Shown: positions 1 to 6,658 of the stretch, in pieces | Layout of the letters: each line of letters begins with the position of its first letter | Position numbering within the stretch: the first letter of the stretch is position 1 | NCBI GenBank assembly: GCA_020845695.1 | Contig: JADLFG010000075.1 | Coordinates: 1-16,057 of the forward strand | From: Thermoleophilia bacterium | Lineage (GTDB): Bacteria > Actinomycetota > Thermoleophilia > Gaiellales > Gaiellaceae | Length of the DNA stretch: 16,057 nucleotides | Direction: 5' to 3' | Notes under the pieces: model-generated | What the model was told of the DNA's origin: nothing | Seen by the model: the letters and a program-made list of their open reading frames with translations, nothing else | Database searches by the model: none | Made by a program: the position numbers and the translations under genes

Positions 1-143
1 CCGCGAAAAACGAACCCCGCCCGGCCCCATCGCTTCCTCACAGCCCTACTCGTCGCACACCTCGTCGCCAGCCTCCACCAACGCGCTCAAGCGCCGGCAG
101 CCGCCCTTCGTGAAAGATCCGGGCTAGGCGGCTCGAGCCAGGC

Positions 144-842
144 TCAGGCGGTGCCGGGCAACATGCTCTCGAGCGGCAGACGCTCAGGACCCTTGTAGCG
201 GTGGAGCTCGACGAACGCATCCGCGGCCTGCGGATCGAAGCCGGGGCAGGTCGCGAGCTTCGTCCACGCCGTCAGGGCGACGCGGTCGCCGAGCTCGGGC
301 AGCGGCGCCACGATGATTCCCTTGCGGTCCGACCGCTCGTACCAGGCGCGGATCGCGGCGACCGTCGGCTCCGGCACGTCCTTGCCGTACTGGACCGCGA
401 TCCCGCCGTGCTCGAGCGAGTGAAGCAGGTGGCGCTCCCCGGGCGGTTCCTCGTAGATGTTCCAGATCGCCGGCTGGACGTCGTGGGGGCCGCTCGTCGG
501 CGGGAACGAGTTGTACTCGAAGCCCTCCTCGAGCTCCTCCACGTGCTGCCGCCCCTGCGAAGGGAACGTCTCCTGGACACAGCCGGCATCCGCGAGCGCC
601 GACGCGTCCGCACCGCCGAGCGTGGTCGCGAGCACGACCGCGACCACGACCGCGACGACGGCCGCGCCGGCCCCGAGCAGCAACAGCCGCGCGCCACGAC
701 CCTGGCGCGGCTCGCCGGGCTGGCGCGGCGCCGGCTCCACCCGCCGCTCGCGGCGCAGGCCGGCGGCGGGACCTGACCGCTCCTTGGGAGCCTGCACCGG
801 GCGCGGTGGCGGCGGCGTCCTTCGCTGCTTGCGCTTGTCCAC
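144..842 (-). CDS. DUF3105 family membrane-anchored protein
   Basis: Predicted 232-aa protein. Residues 1-50 form a Pro/Arg-rich, positively charged cytoplasmic tail. Residues about 52-75 are one Val/Ala/Leu-rich transmembrane helix, and the rest is an external domain. That domain has the DUF3105 hallmarks: a YNSFPPTSGPHD block at residues 110-121 and HSLEHGGIAVQYG at 141-153. Conserved histidines (H120, H138, H141, H145) could bind a metal, which is inference. Cys88 and Cys199 flank the domain and may form a disulfide. The biochemical function of DUF3105 is not known to me. The GTG start at 842 is supported by a TACCCT hexamer six bases upstream. The gene lies 12 bp downstream of the dinG-like gene in the same direction, so it may be read from that transcript as well as from its own promoter. 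Family assignment is confident; role is unknown. Confidence 0.88.
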   Translation of the reverse strand: MDKRKQRRTPPPPRPVQAPKERSGPAAGLRRERRVEPAPRQPGEPRQGRGARLLLLGAGAAVVAVVVAVVLATTLGGADASALADAGCVQETFPSQGRQHVEELEEGFEYNSFPPTSGPHDVQPAIWNIYEEPPGERHLLHSLEHGGIAVQYGKDVPEPTVAAIRAWYERSDRKGIIVAPLPELGDRVALTAWTKLATCPGFDPQAADAFVELHRYKGPERLPLESMLPGTA

Positions 843-848
843 GGGCGC

Positions 849-854
849 AGGGTA
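849..854 (-). promoter_or_regulatory. -10 element for a leaderless DUF3105 transcript
   Basis: TACCCT on the minus strand, six bases before the GTG at 842. It abuts the TGA of the upstream dinG-like gene (857-855). This fits the TAnnnT leaderless pattern seen at five other genes in the window. No convincing -35 box is visible. It would allow expression independent of the helicase gene. Confidence 0.5.
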
Positions 855-2741
855 TCAGCCTCCCCCGGCCTGTCCCGCCGCCAGGAACGCCGCCACGGCC
901 TCCCGGTCGGCGACGACGGGGCAGGGCGGCAGCGCCGCGAGGAAGGCCCGGCCGTAAGCCCTCGTGCGGATCCGGGCGTCGAGAATCGCGACCACGCCGC
1001 GGTCGTCCCGGGTGCGAATCAGGCGGCCGAAGCCCTGGCGCAGCGCGAGCACCGCGACGGGAAGGCTGTACCCCGAGAACCAGTCGCCGCCCGCGGCCGC
1101 GATCCGCTCGCAGCGCGCCTGGACGAGCGGGTCGTCCGGCGGCGCGAACGGGAGCTTCTCCAGCACGAGCAGGGAGAGCGACTCGCCCGGCACGTCGACG
1201 CCCTGCCAGAACGTCTGCGTCGCAACGAGCACCGTCTCGACCTCGGCGCGGAACCGCTCGAGCAGTCGCTCGCGCGGAGCGTCTCCCTGCCGGAGCACCG
1301 GGTAGGGCAGCCGCCGCTCGATCCTGCCCGCCAGCTCGTCGAGCGAGCGGTAGGAGGTCGTCAGGACGAGCGCCCGCCCCCGCGAGAGCTCGCAGAGCGC
1401 GACGATCTCGTCCGCGAGCCGTTCGTAGACTCCCGGGGCCCGGGGCTCGGGGAGGCCGCGCGGCACGTACACGAGCGCTTGCGCGGCGAAGTCGAACGGC
1501 GAGTCGAGCGCGAGCTCCCGGGCGTCGTCGAGCCCGAGCCGCGCCCGCAGGAACGGCGCCTCGAGCGTCGCCGACACGAGCACCGCGGTCAGACCGGTGT
1601 CCCAGACCGCCTCCCGCAGCGCGGCGGACACGTCGACCGGGGCCCAGGCGAGCCCGCCGGGCTCCGCCCAGGCGACCCGATCGGGATCGAGCTCGAGGCA
1701 CGCCTCGACGTCGGTCAGCGCCCCCAGCGCCCGGCGGGCGAGAGCGTCCCCCTCCTCCCCGCTCCCCGCGAGCTCCTCGGCGAGCGCACCGAGCAGCTCC
1801 CCGAGCTCCGCGGCCGCGGACACGGCCCGGCCGACATCGTCCGGCCCGAGCCTCCGGCGGCCCGAGCGCGGCTCGAGCGCCGAGACGAGCGAGCGGCCCG
1901 CCCGCTCGAGCTCCCGCAGCGCGCGGGCGGGCGGCGACGCACCCCGCGCCCGGGCCGCTCGCTCCACGTCCCGGGCGAGCCGGTGGAGGCCCGCGAGGGT
2001 GACCCTGCCACCGAACCACGACGCCGCCGCGTCCTCGAGCCGGTGCGCCTCGTCGAAGACGACGGCGTCGTGCTCGGGCAGCACGGAAGCATCACTGCCC
2101 CGGGCCCGCACCGCAGCGTCGGCGAGGTAGAGCGCGTGGTTCGTGACGACGAGCTCGGCGTCCGCGGCGCGCGCCCTGGCAGCCTCCGAGAAGCAGACGC
2201 CGCGCGCGGGACAGCGCCGTCCCAGGCAGCGGTCGCCGCCGACGGCCAGCTCCGCCCACAGCGACGGGCGCGGCTCGAACGGGAGCTCGGCCCGGTCGCC
2301 CGTCGCCGTCGTCTCGAGCCACCCGGCAAGTTGCTCGTACTGCGCCGCGTCCTCCGGGCTGCGAAACAGCGCCCCGGCCGAGCCGCCCAGCAGGGCCAGC
2401 CCGTCCAGGCTGTGCCGGCAGAGGTAGTTCTCCCGCCCCTTGAGCAGGGCATGGCCGACGGCCCGCCCGAGCGCTGCCGCGGCAGCAGGCAGATCGTGGA
2501 CGACGAGCTGCTCCTGGAGCGCCTTCGTCGCGGTCGCGACCACCACCCGCCGCCCCGACGCCAGCGCCGGCACGAGGTAGGCGAGGCTCTTGCCCGTGCC
2601 GGTGCCGGCCTCGGCCAGCAGGTGCTCGCCGCGCTCGAGCGCGTCGGCGACCGCCCGCGCGAGCGCCGCCTGCTCCGCGCGCGGCTCGAACGCGGGCAGG
2701 ACCCGCTCCAGGCGCCCGCCCGGCCCGAAGACGTCGTCCAC
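855..2741 (-). CDS. DinG/XPD-type ATP-dependent DNA helicase with Fe-S cluster
   Basis: Superfamily 2 helicase of the DinG/Rad3/XPD group, 628 aa from this start. Visible motifs are Walker A AEAGTGTGKS (K51), DEAH at residues 230-233, QGVDVPGESLSLLVLEKLPF, and the motif VI region RQGFGRLIRTRDDRG near the C-terminus. Four cysteines (C108, then C172-x4-C177-x5-C183) lie between motifs Ia and II, matching the [4Fe-4S] site of E. coli DinG. Family members unwind DNA 5' to 3' and resolve R-loops, G-quadruplexes and recombination intermediates. There is no N-terminal exonuclease domain, so this is the short DinG form. The frame stays open to another GTG at 2777. I prefer GTG 2741 because TAGCCT lies exactly seven bases upstream and the protein then begins MDDVFGPGG, the usual family N-terminus. 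The neighbour on the left is a DUF3105 gene; a divergent membrane protein gene lies to the right. Confidence 0.9.
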   Translation of the reverse strand: MDDVFGPGGRLERVLPAFEPRAEQAALARAVADALERGEHLLAEAGTGTGKSLAYLVPALASGRRVVVATATKALQEQLVVHDLPAAAAALGRAVGHALLKGRENYLCRHSLDGLALLGGSAGALFRSPEDAAQYEQLAGWLETTATGDRAELPFEPRPSLWAELAVGGDRCLGRRCPARGVCFSEAARARAADAELVVTNHALYLADAAVRARGSDASVLPEHDAVVFDEAHRLEDAAASWFGGRVTLAGLHRLARDVERAARARGASPPARALRELERAGRSLVSALEPRSGRRRLGPDDVGRAVSAAAELGELLGALAEELAGSGEEGDALARRALGALTDVEACLELDPDRVAWAEPGGLAWAPVDVSAALREAVWDTGLTAVLVSATLEAPFLRARLGLDDARELALDSPFDFAAQALVYVPRGLPEPRAPGVYERLADEIVALCELSRGRALVLTTSYRSLDELAGRIERRLPYPVLRQGDAPRERLLERFRAEVETVLVATQTFWQGVDVPGESLSLLVLEKLPFAPPDDPLVQARCERIAAAGGDWFSGYSLPVAVLALRQGFGRLIRTRDDRGVVAILDARIRTRAYGRAFLAALPPCPVVADREAVAAFLAAGQAGGG

Positions 2742-2748
2742 CTCGCGG

Positions 2749-2754
2749 AGGCTA
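2749..2754 (-). promoter_or_regulatory. -10 element for the leaderless dinG-like transcript
   Basis: TAGCCT on the minus strand, seven bases before GTG 2741. It lies in the place where the -35 region of the opposite promoter (hexamer 2773-2778) would be. No recognisable TTGACA-like box accompanies it. Confidence 0.5.
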
Positions 2755-2772
2755 GACGATCGCCCGCGGGCG

Positions 2773-2778
2773 TACACT
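2773..2778 (+). promoter_or_regulatory. -10 element for leaderless membrane protein transcript
   Basis: TACACT, exactly seven bases before GTG 2786. The hexamer falls within the -35 position of the opposing dinG-like promoter, so the two promoters overlap back to back. No Shine-Dalgarno sequence fits between it and the start codon. Confidence 0.5.
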
Positions 2779-2785
2779 GCCGCCG

Positions 2786-3274
2786 GTGCTCATCCCACGC
2801 ATCGGCGCGGTCTTCCTCCTGATCGGCTACGGGTTCGCGGTCGCCCAGGTCGGAAGGCTGATGTACGTGGTCGCGAGCGAGGGCTACTCGAGCTGGACCG
2901 GGCTCGCGATCCTCGTCGCGCCGGTCGGCGTGGTCGGGATCGCCTCCGCCCTGCTCGTCCTCTGGCGAAAGCCGCTCGGCGTCCGCCTCGCCTGGCCGTT
3001 CTGCGCGCTGCTCGTGATCCTCGCCGTGATCACCTTCTTCGAGCTGCCGCCGGTCGGTGGCTTCCTCGACGATTACGAGCGAGCGTCGCTCGAGCGCGGC
3101 GTCGACGTTCCTCCCTACCAGGCCGACCGCGGGATCACGGCCGAGGAGTACATCGAGAGCCAGATTGGCGACATCCGCGGCCAGGGCGCGCTCGGGTCGG
3201 TCGCCACCGTCGTGATCTACGGGGCCACCGTGCTGCGCGGCTCCCGCACGCGGCCGAAGCCGGCACAGGTCTGA
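2786..3274 (+). CDS. Small multi-pass membrane protein, unknown function
   Basis: Predicted 162-aa integral membrane protein that I do not recognise. Hydrophobic segments lie at about residues 6-28, 38-59, 66-86 and 134-150. Residues about 87-132 form a hydrophilic, acidic loop ([14 protein letters not shown], then ITAEEYIES). The C-terminus is short and basic ([12 protein letters not shown]). The GTG start follows a TACACT hexamer by seven bases, so the message is probably leaderless. It is divergent from the dinG-like gene and sits 67 bp upstream of rmuC, which has its own promoter-like hexamer and ribosome binding site. Nothing in the sequence identifies a transport or enzymatic motif. The coding call is supported by start signals and the membrane pattern. 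Confidence 0.75.
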   Translation: MLIPRIGAVFLLIGYGFAVAQVGRLMYVVASEGYSSWTGLAILVAPVGVVGIASALLVLWRKPLGVRLAWPFCALLVILAVITFFELPPVGGFLDDYERASLERGVDVPPYQADRGITAEEYIESQIGDIRGQGALGSVATVVIYGATVLRGSRTRPKPAQV

Positions 3275-3305
3275 AGCCCCCGGCCGGGTCGTCCGGCGCC
3301 GCCGC

Positions 3306-3311
3306 TACGCT
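3306..3311 (+). promoter_or_regulatory. -10 element upstream of rmuC
   Basis: TACGCT in the 67-bp gap between the membrane protein gene and rmuC. Predicted transcription start is near 3318-3319, giving an untranslated leader of about 23 nt that carries a strong Shine-Dalgarno. The same hexamer sequence precedes the minus-strand gene that starts at 5909. Confidence 0.45.
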
Positions 3312-3321
3312 TGTTGGCCCC

Positions 3322-3339
3322 GTGAAGAGGAGGCGCTGA
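3322..3339 (+). promoter_or_regulatory. Possible five-codon leader ORF containing the rmuC ribosome binding site
   Basis: GTG AAG AGG AGG CGC TGA reads MKRRR-stop. The GTG lies ten bases after the TACGCT hexamer, so it would be almost at the 5' end of the message. The codons AAG AGG AGG contain GAGGAGG (3327-3333), an excellent Shine-Dalgarno eight bases before the rmuC GTG at 3342. The stop codon ends two bases before that GTG. The Shine-Dalgarno role is well supported. Translation of the mini-ORF, and any control of rmuC by it, is speculative. Confidence 0.4.
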
Positions 3340-3341
3340 CG

Positions 3342-4559
3342 GTGGAGATCGTTCTGCTCGTCGCGGGCCTGGCGGCCGGCGCGCTCGCAACCTGGCTCGC
3401 GACACGGCCGCGGCTCGCCCGGCTCGAGGCGGCGCTCGAGCACGAGCGGCGCGCCGCCGTCACCGAGGCCGACCGCCAGGAGCGGCTCGAAACGGCGCTC
3501 AAGACGCTCTCCGCGGACACGCTGCGGGAGCTGCAGCGCGACGCGCGGGACGACCTCGCGGAGCGCCAGCGGGCGATCGAGCGGATGATCGGGCCGCTCA
3601 AGGAGTCACTCGACAGGGTCGACTCAGAAGTGCGGGAGATCGAGAAGGCCCGCAGCGAAGCCTACGGCGCCCTGCGCTCGCAGCTCGGAACGCTCGCGGA
3701 GACGCAGGAGCGACTGCGAGCCGAGACCTCGAGCCTGGTCACCGCGCTGCGCGCCCCGGCGGTGCGCGGACGCTGGGGCGAGATCCAGCTCCGGCGTGTC
3801 GTCGAGGCCGCGGGCATGCTCGCCTACTGCGACTTCGTCGAGCAGGCCGTCGCGACCGGCGGCAGCGGGACCCTGCGGCCCGACCTCGTCGTCCGCCTGC
3901 CCGGCGCCAAGCAGGTGATCGTGGACGCGAAGACCCCGCTCGCCGCCTACCTCGAGGCGCTCGCTGCGACCGACGAGGAGACGCAGCGCGCCCGGCTTCG
4001 CGACCACGCGCGCCAGGTGCGCGAGCACGTCGGCAAGCTCAGCCAGAAGGCGTACTGGGCACAGTTTCAGTCGACGCCCGATTTCGTCGTCCTCTTCATC
4101 CCCGGCGACCCCTTCTTCGCCGCCGCGCTCGATCAGGACCCGTCGCTTCAGGAGGACGCGTGGCGCCAGCGCATCATCCTCGCGACGCCGAGCACGCTGA
4201 TCGGCCTGCTCTTCGTCGTCGCCTACGGCTGGCGGCAGGAGAAGCTCGCCGAGAGCGCCCGTGCCGTCAGCGCGCTCGGTTCCGAGCTGCACGAGCGGCT
4301 GCGGACGCTTGCCGGGCATTTCATCAAGCTCGGGCGCAGCCTCGACACGGCCGTGGGCGCGTACAACGAAGCTGCCGGCTCGCTCGAGCGCCGCGTGCTC
4401 GTGACCGCGCGGCGGTTCTCCGAGCTCGGTGTTCCCGCGGCCCAGGAGATCCCCGAGCCCGAGCCGGTAGAGCGCGGCACACGCCTGCTCGAGGCTCCCG
4501 AGCTGGACGCTGGCACCCGCCCCGGCGAGCTCGACCCGGCCGAGCGCGACGCCGCCTAG
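3342..4559 (+). CDS. rmuC: DNA recombination protein RmuC
   Basis: 405-aa RmuC family protein. Residues 2-20 form an N-terminal membrane anchor. Residues about 24-135 are a long charged coiled coil, rich in Glu, Arg and Leu. The conserved core follows: [18 protein letters not shown] from 142, [15 protein letters not shown] around 192-206 and [14 protein letters not shown] from 246. RmuC limits DNA inversions and rearrangements, and its core is predicted to be a PD-(D/E)XK-like nuclease; D195 and K197 in VDAKTP would be core residues. The C-terminal 60 residues are acidic and Pro-rich, a variable tail. The GTG start is fixed by GAGGAGG eight bases upstream. It lies between a membrane protein gene and trxB, with 94 bp and a separate promoter-like hexamer before trxB. 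Confidence 0.93.
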   Translation: MEIVLLVAGLAAGALATWLATRPRLARLEAALEHERRAAVTEADRQERLETALKTLSADTLRELQRDARDDLAERQRAIERMIGPLKESLDRVDSEVREIEKARSEAYGALRSQLGTLAETQERLRAETSSLVTALRAPAVRGRWGEIQLRRVVEAAGMLAYCDFVEQAVATGGSGTLRPDLVVRLPGAKQVIVDAKTPLAAYLEALAATDEETQRARLRDHARQVREHVGKLSQKAYWAQFQSTPDFVVLFIPGDPFFAAALDQDPSLQEDAWRQRIILATPSTLIGLLFVVAYGWRQEKLAESARAVSALGSELHERLRTLAGHFIKLGRSLDTAVGAYNEAAGSLERRVLVTARRFSELGVPAAQEIPEPEPVERGTRLLEAPELDAGTRPGELDPAERDAA

Positions 4560-4595
4560 CCGCCGCCGGCCGGACCCGGTGGATGAAAGCGGCGT

Positions 4596-4601
4596 TAGGC
4601 T
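4596..4601 (+). promoter_or_regulatory. -10 element upstream of trxB
   Basis: TAGGCT in the 94-bp rmuC-trxB gap. Predicted transcription start is near 4608-4609, giving a leader of roughly 45 nt before GTG 4654. It matches the TA(G/C)nCT form shared by most promoters proposed in this window. No clear -35 box is visible. Confidence 0.45.
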
Positions 4602-4640
4602 GCGTTTGCACTGGTGACGACCATCGTTGGACGACGGGAA

Positions 4641-4647
4641 GAGAGGG
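4641..4647 (+). promoter_or_regulatory. Shine-Dalgarno deciding the trxB start
   Basis: GAGAGGG, six bases before GTG 4654. It argues against the longer in-frame TTG start at 4627, which has no comparable site. Confidence 0.65.
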
Positions 4648-4653
4648 CTTGAC

Positions 4654-5637
4654 GTGGGCGCAGGCGACGTGCGTGACGTGATCATCATCGGCGGTGGCCC
4701 CGCCGGCTACACGGCGGCGCTCTACACGGCGCGGGCGAACCTGAGCCCGCTCGTCGTCGAAGGCGTCGCCTGGGGCGGCCAGCTCATGATCACGAGCGAC
4801 GTCGAGAACTTCCCGGGCTACCCGGAGGGGGTGCTCGGGCCGGAGCTGATGCAGGACTTCCGCAGCCAGGCGGAGCGCTTCGGCGCCGAGCTCGTCACCG
4901 ACGACGTCACGCGGGTCGACCTGTCCGCGTCGCCGTTCGGCGTCTGGATCGGCGACGAGGAGCACCGGGCCCGCACCGTGATCTTGGCGACGGGCGCCAC
5001 CGCCCGCCAGCTCGGCCTCGAGTCGGAGCGGGCGCTCCAGGGTCGCGGTGTCTCCTACTGCGCGGTCTGCGACGCCGCTTTCTTCCGCGACCAGAGCGTC
5101 GTCGTCGTCGGCGGCGGCGACTCCGCGCTCGAGGAAGGGACGTTCCTCGCGAAGTTCGCGTCCAGGGTCACGATCGTCCACCGCCGAGACGAGTTCCGAG
5201 CCTCGCCGATCATGGTCGACCGCGCCCGCGCGAACGAGAAGGTGGACTTCCTCCTCGACTCCGTCGTCGTCGACGTGCTCGGGCAGGACGAGGGCCGCGT
5301 CACCGGGGTCGTGGTCGAGCACGTGAAGAGCGGCGAGCGCACGACCCTCGCCGTCGACGGCCTGTTCGTCGCCATCGGGCACGACCCGACGACGGCGCTC
5401 GTCCGGGACCAGCTCGAGCTCGACGAGGCCGGCTACGTCGTCACGAGGGGGAGGTCGACCGCGACGAGCGTCACCGGCGTGTTCGCCGCCGGCGACGTCC
5501 AGGATCACGTCTACCGCCAGGCCGTGACCGCGGCCGCCTCCGGTTGCCAGGCCGCGCTCGACGCGGAGCGCTACCTCGCCGCGCTCGAGGCTGGCGGGAG
5601 CGCAGCGGGCGCGCCCGAGCCGTCCCGGGCCTCGTAG
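4654..5637 (+). CDS. trxB: Thioredoxin reductase (NADPH, FAD-dependent)
   Basis: 327-aa low-molecular-weight thioredoxin-disulfide reductase. It passes electrons from NADPH through FAD and a redox disulfide to thioredoxin. Landmarks in order: FAD-binding [14 protein letters not shown] near the N-terminus, [17 protein letters not shown], active-site C136-A-V-C139 (CAVCD), NADPH-binding [12 protein letters not shown], the NADPH-specific H176-R-R-D-E-F-R182 and C-terminal [17 protein letters not shown]. Length and motif order are standard; the last 20 or so residues are a Gly/Ala/Pro tail. No thioredoxin gene is adjacent, unlike many actinobacterial trxBA pairs. Its 3' end overlaps the convergent gene at 5571-5909 by 67 bp. 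The start was chosen by its Shine-Dalgarno; a TTG 27 bases upstream is the alternative. Confidence 0.95.
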   Translation: MGAGDVRDVIIIGGGPAGYTAALYTARANLSPLVVEGVAWGGQLMITSDVENFPGYPEGVLGPELMQDFRSQAERFGAELVTDDVTRVDLSASPFGVWIGDEEHRARTVILATGATARQLGLESERALQGRGVSYCAVCDAAFFRDQSVVVVGGGDSALEEGTFLAKFASRVTIVHRRDEFRASPIMVDRARANEKVDFLLDSVVVDVLGQDEGRVTGVVVEHVKSGERTTLAVDGLFVAIGHDPTTALVRDQLELDEAGYVVTRGRSTATSVTGVFAAGDVQDHVYRQAVTAAASGCQAALDAERYLAALEAGGSAAGAPEPSRAS

Positions 5638-5909
5638 AGGCGCGCCTCGACCCAGCCCTGCAGACGCTCGACCGCGGCCAGGTCGGCCTGCGCCGAGGCG
5701 ATCTCGGCAAGCTCCGCGGCGGCGCCCGGAGGCCCGAGCAGCCCGAGCGCCTGCAGCCGCGCCACCGCCTCCGGCGGTAGCTCGAGCCGGGCCTCGCGCT
5801 CGAGCGCAGCGGCGCGCAGCCGCCGCCGCGCCCGCTCGATCCGCGCGGCAAGCGCCGCCGCCTCGGCAGCGAGCGAGTCCGCGTAGACGGCCAGATCGAC
5901 GGAGCGCAT
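5571..5909 (-). CDS. Small Ala/Arg-rich helical protein, unknown function
   Basis: Predicted 112-aa protein that I do not recognise. Residues 1-45 look like one continuous amphipathic, coiled-coil-like helix ([20 protein letters not shown] and following). A short Pro/Gly turn lies near [19 protein letters not shown] second helix then runs [20 protein letters not shown], ending in a low-complexity Ala/Pro tail. The reading frame is open further upstream, but ATG 5909 is preceded by TACGCT with a seven-base spacer, the leaderless pattern seen elsewhere here. That promoter match is the main reason to believe the gene. It converges on trxB and shares 67 bp with its 3' end, and it lies 68 bp beyond nth on the same strand. 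The high Ala content leaves some risk that it is not expressed. Confidence 0.62.
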   Translation of the reverse strand: MRSVDLAVYADSLAAEAAALAARIERARRRLRAAALEREARLELPPEAVARLQALGLLGPPGAAAELAEIASAQADLAAVERLQGWVEARLYEARDGSGAPAALPPASSAAR

Positions 5910-5916
5910 GCCCCCG

Positions 5917-5922
5917 AGCGTA
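5917..5922 (-). promoter_or_regulatory. -10 element for the leaderless 112-aa protein gene
   Basis: TACGCT on the minus strand, seven bases before ATG 5909. It gives this gene its own promoter downstream of nth and supports the chosen start. Confidence 0.5.
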
Positions 5923-5937
5923 CGCGCGCGGCCGTGC

Positions 5938-5958
5938 CCGATCGCGCGCCGATCGCGC
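5938..5958. repeat. Two 10-bp direct repeats with palindromic cores, 11-bp period
   Basis: CCGATCGCGC occurs at 5938-5947 and again at 5949-5958, one base apart. Each copy contains the palindrome CGATCG. The 11-bp period is about one helical turn, and the first copy covers the -35 position of the promoter at 5917-5922. It could be an operator. It could also be chance, because GATCGCG strings are common in GC-rich coding DNA, although this stretch is intergenic. Confidence 0.35.
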
Positions 5959-5977
5959 CGGAACCGTGGCGGGTCCG

Positions 5978-6658
5978 TCAGGAAAACCGGTCGATCCTGC
6001 TGGCCGGGCAGAGGTCGGCGAGCACACACTCCGTGCACGCCGGCCCGCGCGCGCGGCAGACACGGCGGCCGTGGGAGATGAGGAGATGCGGCAAGCGGGC
6101 CCAGTCCCCGCGGGGCACCAGCCGCTGGAGGTCACGCTCGATCCGTGCGGGATCGTCGTGCCGGGTCAGCCCGAGCCGCTGCGAGAGCCGGCGAACGTGG
6201 GTGTCGACGACGATCCCCTGGACCGCACCCCGCTCGGCCGCGACGACGTTCGCGGTCTTGCGCCCGACGCCCGGCAGGCGCACGAGGTCGTCGACGGCGA
6301 GCGGGACCTCGCCGCCGTACCGCTCGACCAGCACGCGCATGGCACCACGGAGGTTGCGCGCCTTCTGCCGGTAGGTACCGGTGGGGCGCACGTCTGCCTC
6401 GAGGCGCTCGAGCGGCGCCGCCAGGTAGTCCTCCGGGCGGCGGTAGACCGAGAACAGATCCTCGGTGACCCGGTTGACGGTTGCGTCGGTCGTCTGGGCG
6501 GAGAGCATCGTCGCGACGAGCAGCTCGAGGTCGGTGCGGAAGCGCAGCGCGATCGCGGCATCGGGGTGAGCGGCCGCGAGTCGCTCGACGATCGGCCCGA
6601 TTCGCGCCCGCCGCGAGCCGACCCGCCTGCGGGCCTCATGGACGTAGCTTCGCGCCAT
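5978..6658 (-). CDS. nth: Endonuclease III (DNA glycosylase/AP lyase)
   Basis: 226-aa base-excision repair enzyme that removes oxidised pyrimidines and cleaves abasic sites. Visible features are SAQTTDATVNRVT at residues 53-65, the helix-hairpin-helix LPGVGRKTANVV with catalytic K134, catalytic D152 in VVDTHVRRLSQRLGL, and a complete [4Fe-4S] motif C201-x6-C208-x2-C211-x5-C217. The frame is open to 6769, but that extension is low-complexity Arg/Ala/Pro sequence. ATG 6658 gives MARSYVHEARRR, a normal Nth length and N-terminus. The start lies 23 bp inside the end of the addA-like gene, so nth is probably the last gene of that operon and translationally coupled to it. Co-transcription with a recombination nuclease is the notable feature. 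Confidence 0.94.
   Translation of the reverse strand: MARSYVHEARRRVGSRRARIGPIVERLAAAHPDAAIALRFRTDLELLVATMLSAQTTDATVNRVTEDLFSVYRRPEDYLAAPLERLEADVRPTGTYRQKARNLRGAMRVLVERYGGEVPLAVDDLVRLPGVGRKTANVVAAERGAVQGIVVDTHVRRLSQRLGLTRHDDPARIERDLQRLVPRGDWARLPHLLISHGRRVCRARGPACTECVLADLCPASRIDRFS

Noticed and set aside
1..143. Left-edge intergenic stretch; a short minus-strand frame reading FTKGGCRRL...GDEVCDE-stop and a 60-codon frame 38-220
   Set aside because: No start with a ribosome site or promoter, no tRNA-like T-arm or other RNA signature, and the frames are too short to support. The GGCTCGAGCC palindrome at 130-139 has no room for a terminator loop.
601..660. Repetitive GAC/GCG-like triplets that could look like a tandem repeat
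   Set aside because: They encode the Val/Ala-rich transmembrane helix of the DUF3105 protein on the minus strand; codon bias explains them.
2742..2777. Longer dinG-like start at GTG 2777
   Set aside because: It would leave only 8 bp to the divergent gene, adds unconserved residues, and the seven-base-spaced TAGCCT supports GTG 2741. It is not excluded absolutely.
1479..2822. Long plus-strand frame opposite the dinG-like gene
   Set aside because: No family motifs, Arg/Pro/Glu-rich, and lies opposite a complete DinG-type helicase.
4324..6135. A 603-codon minus-strand frame over trxB
   Set aside because: Low-complexity translation antisense to an unmistakable trxB and crossing several gene boundaries.
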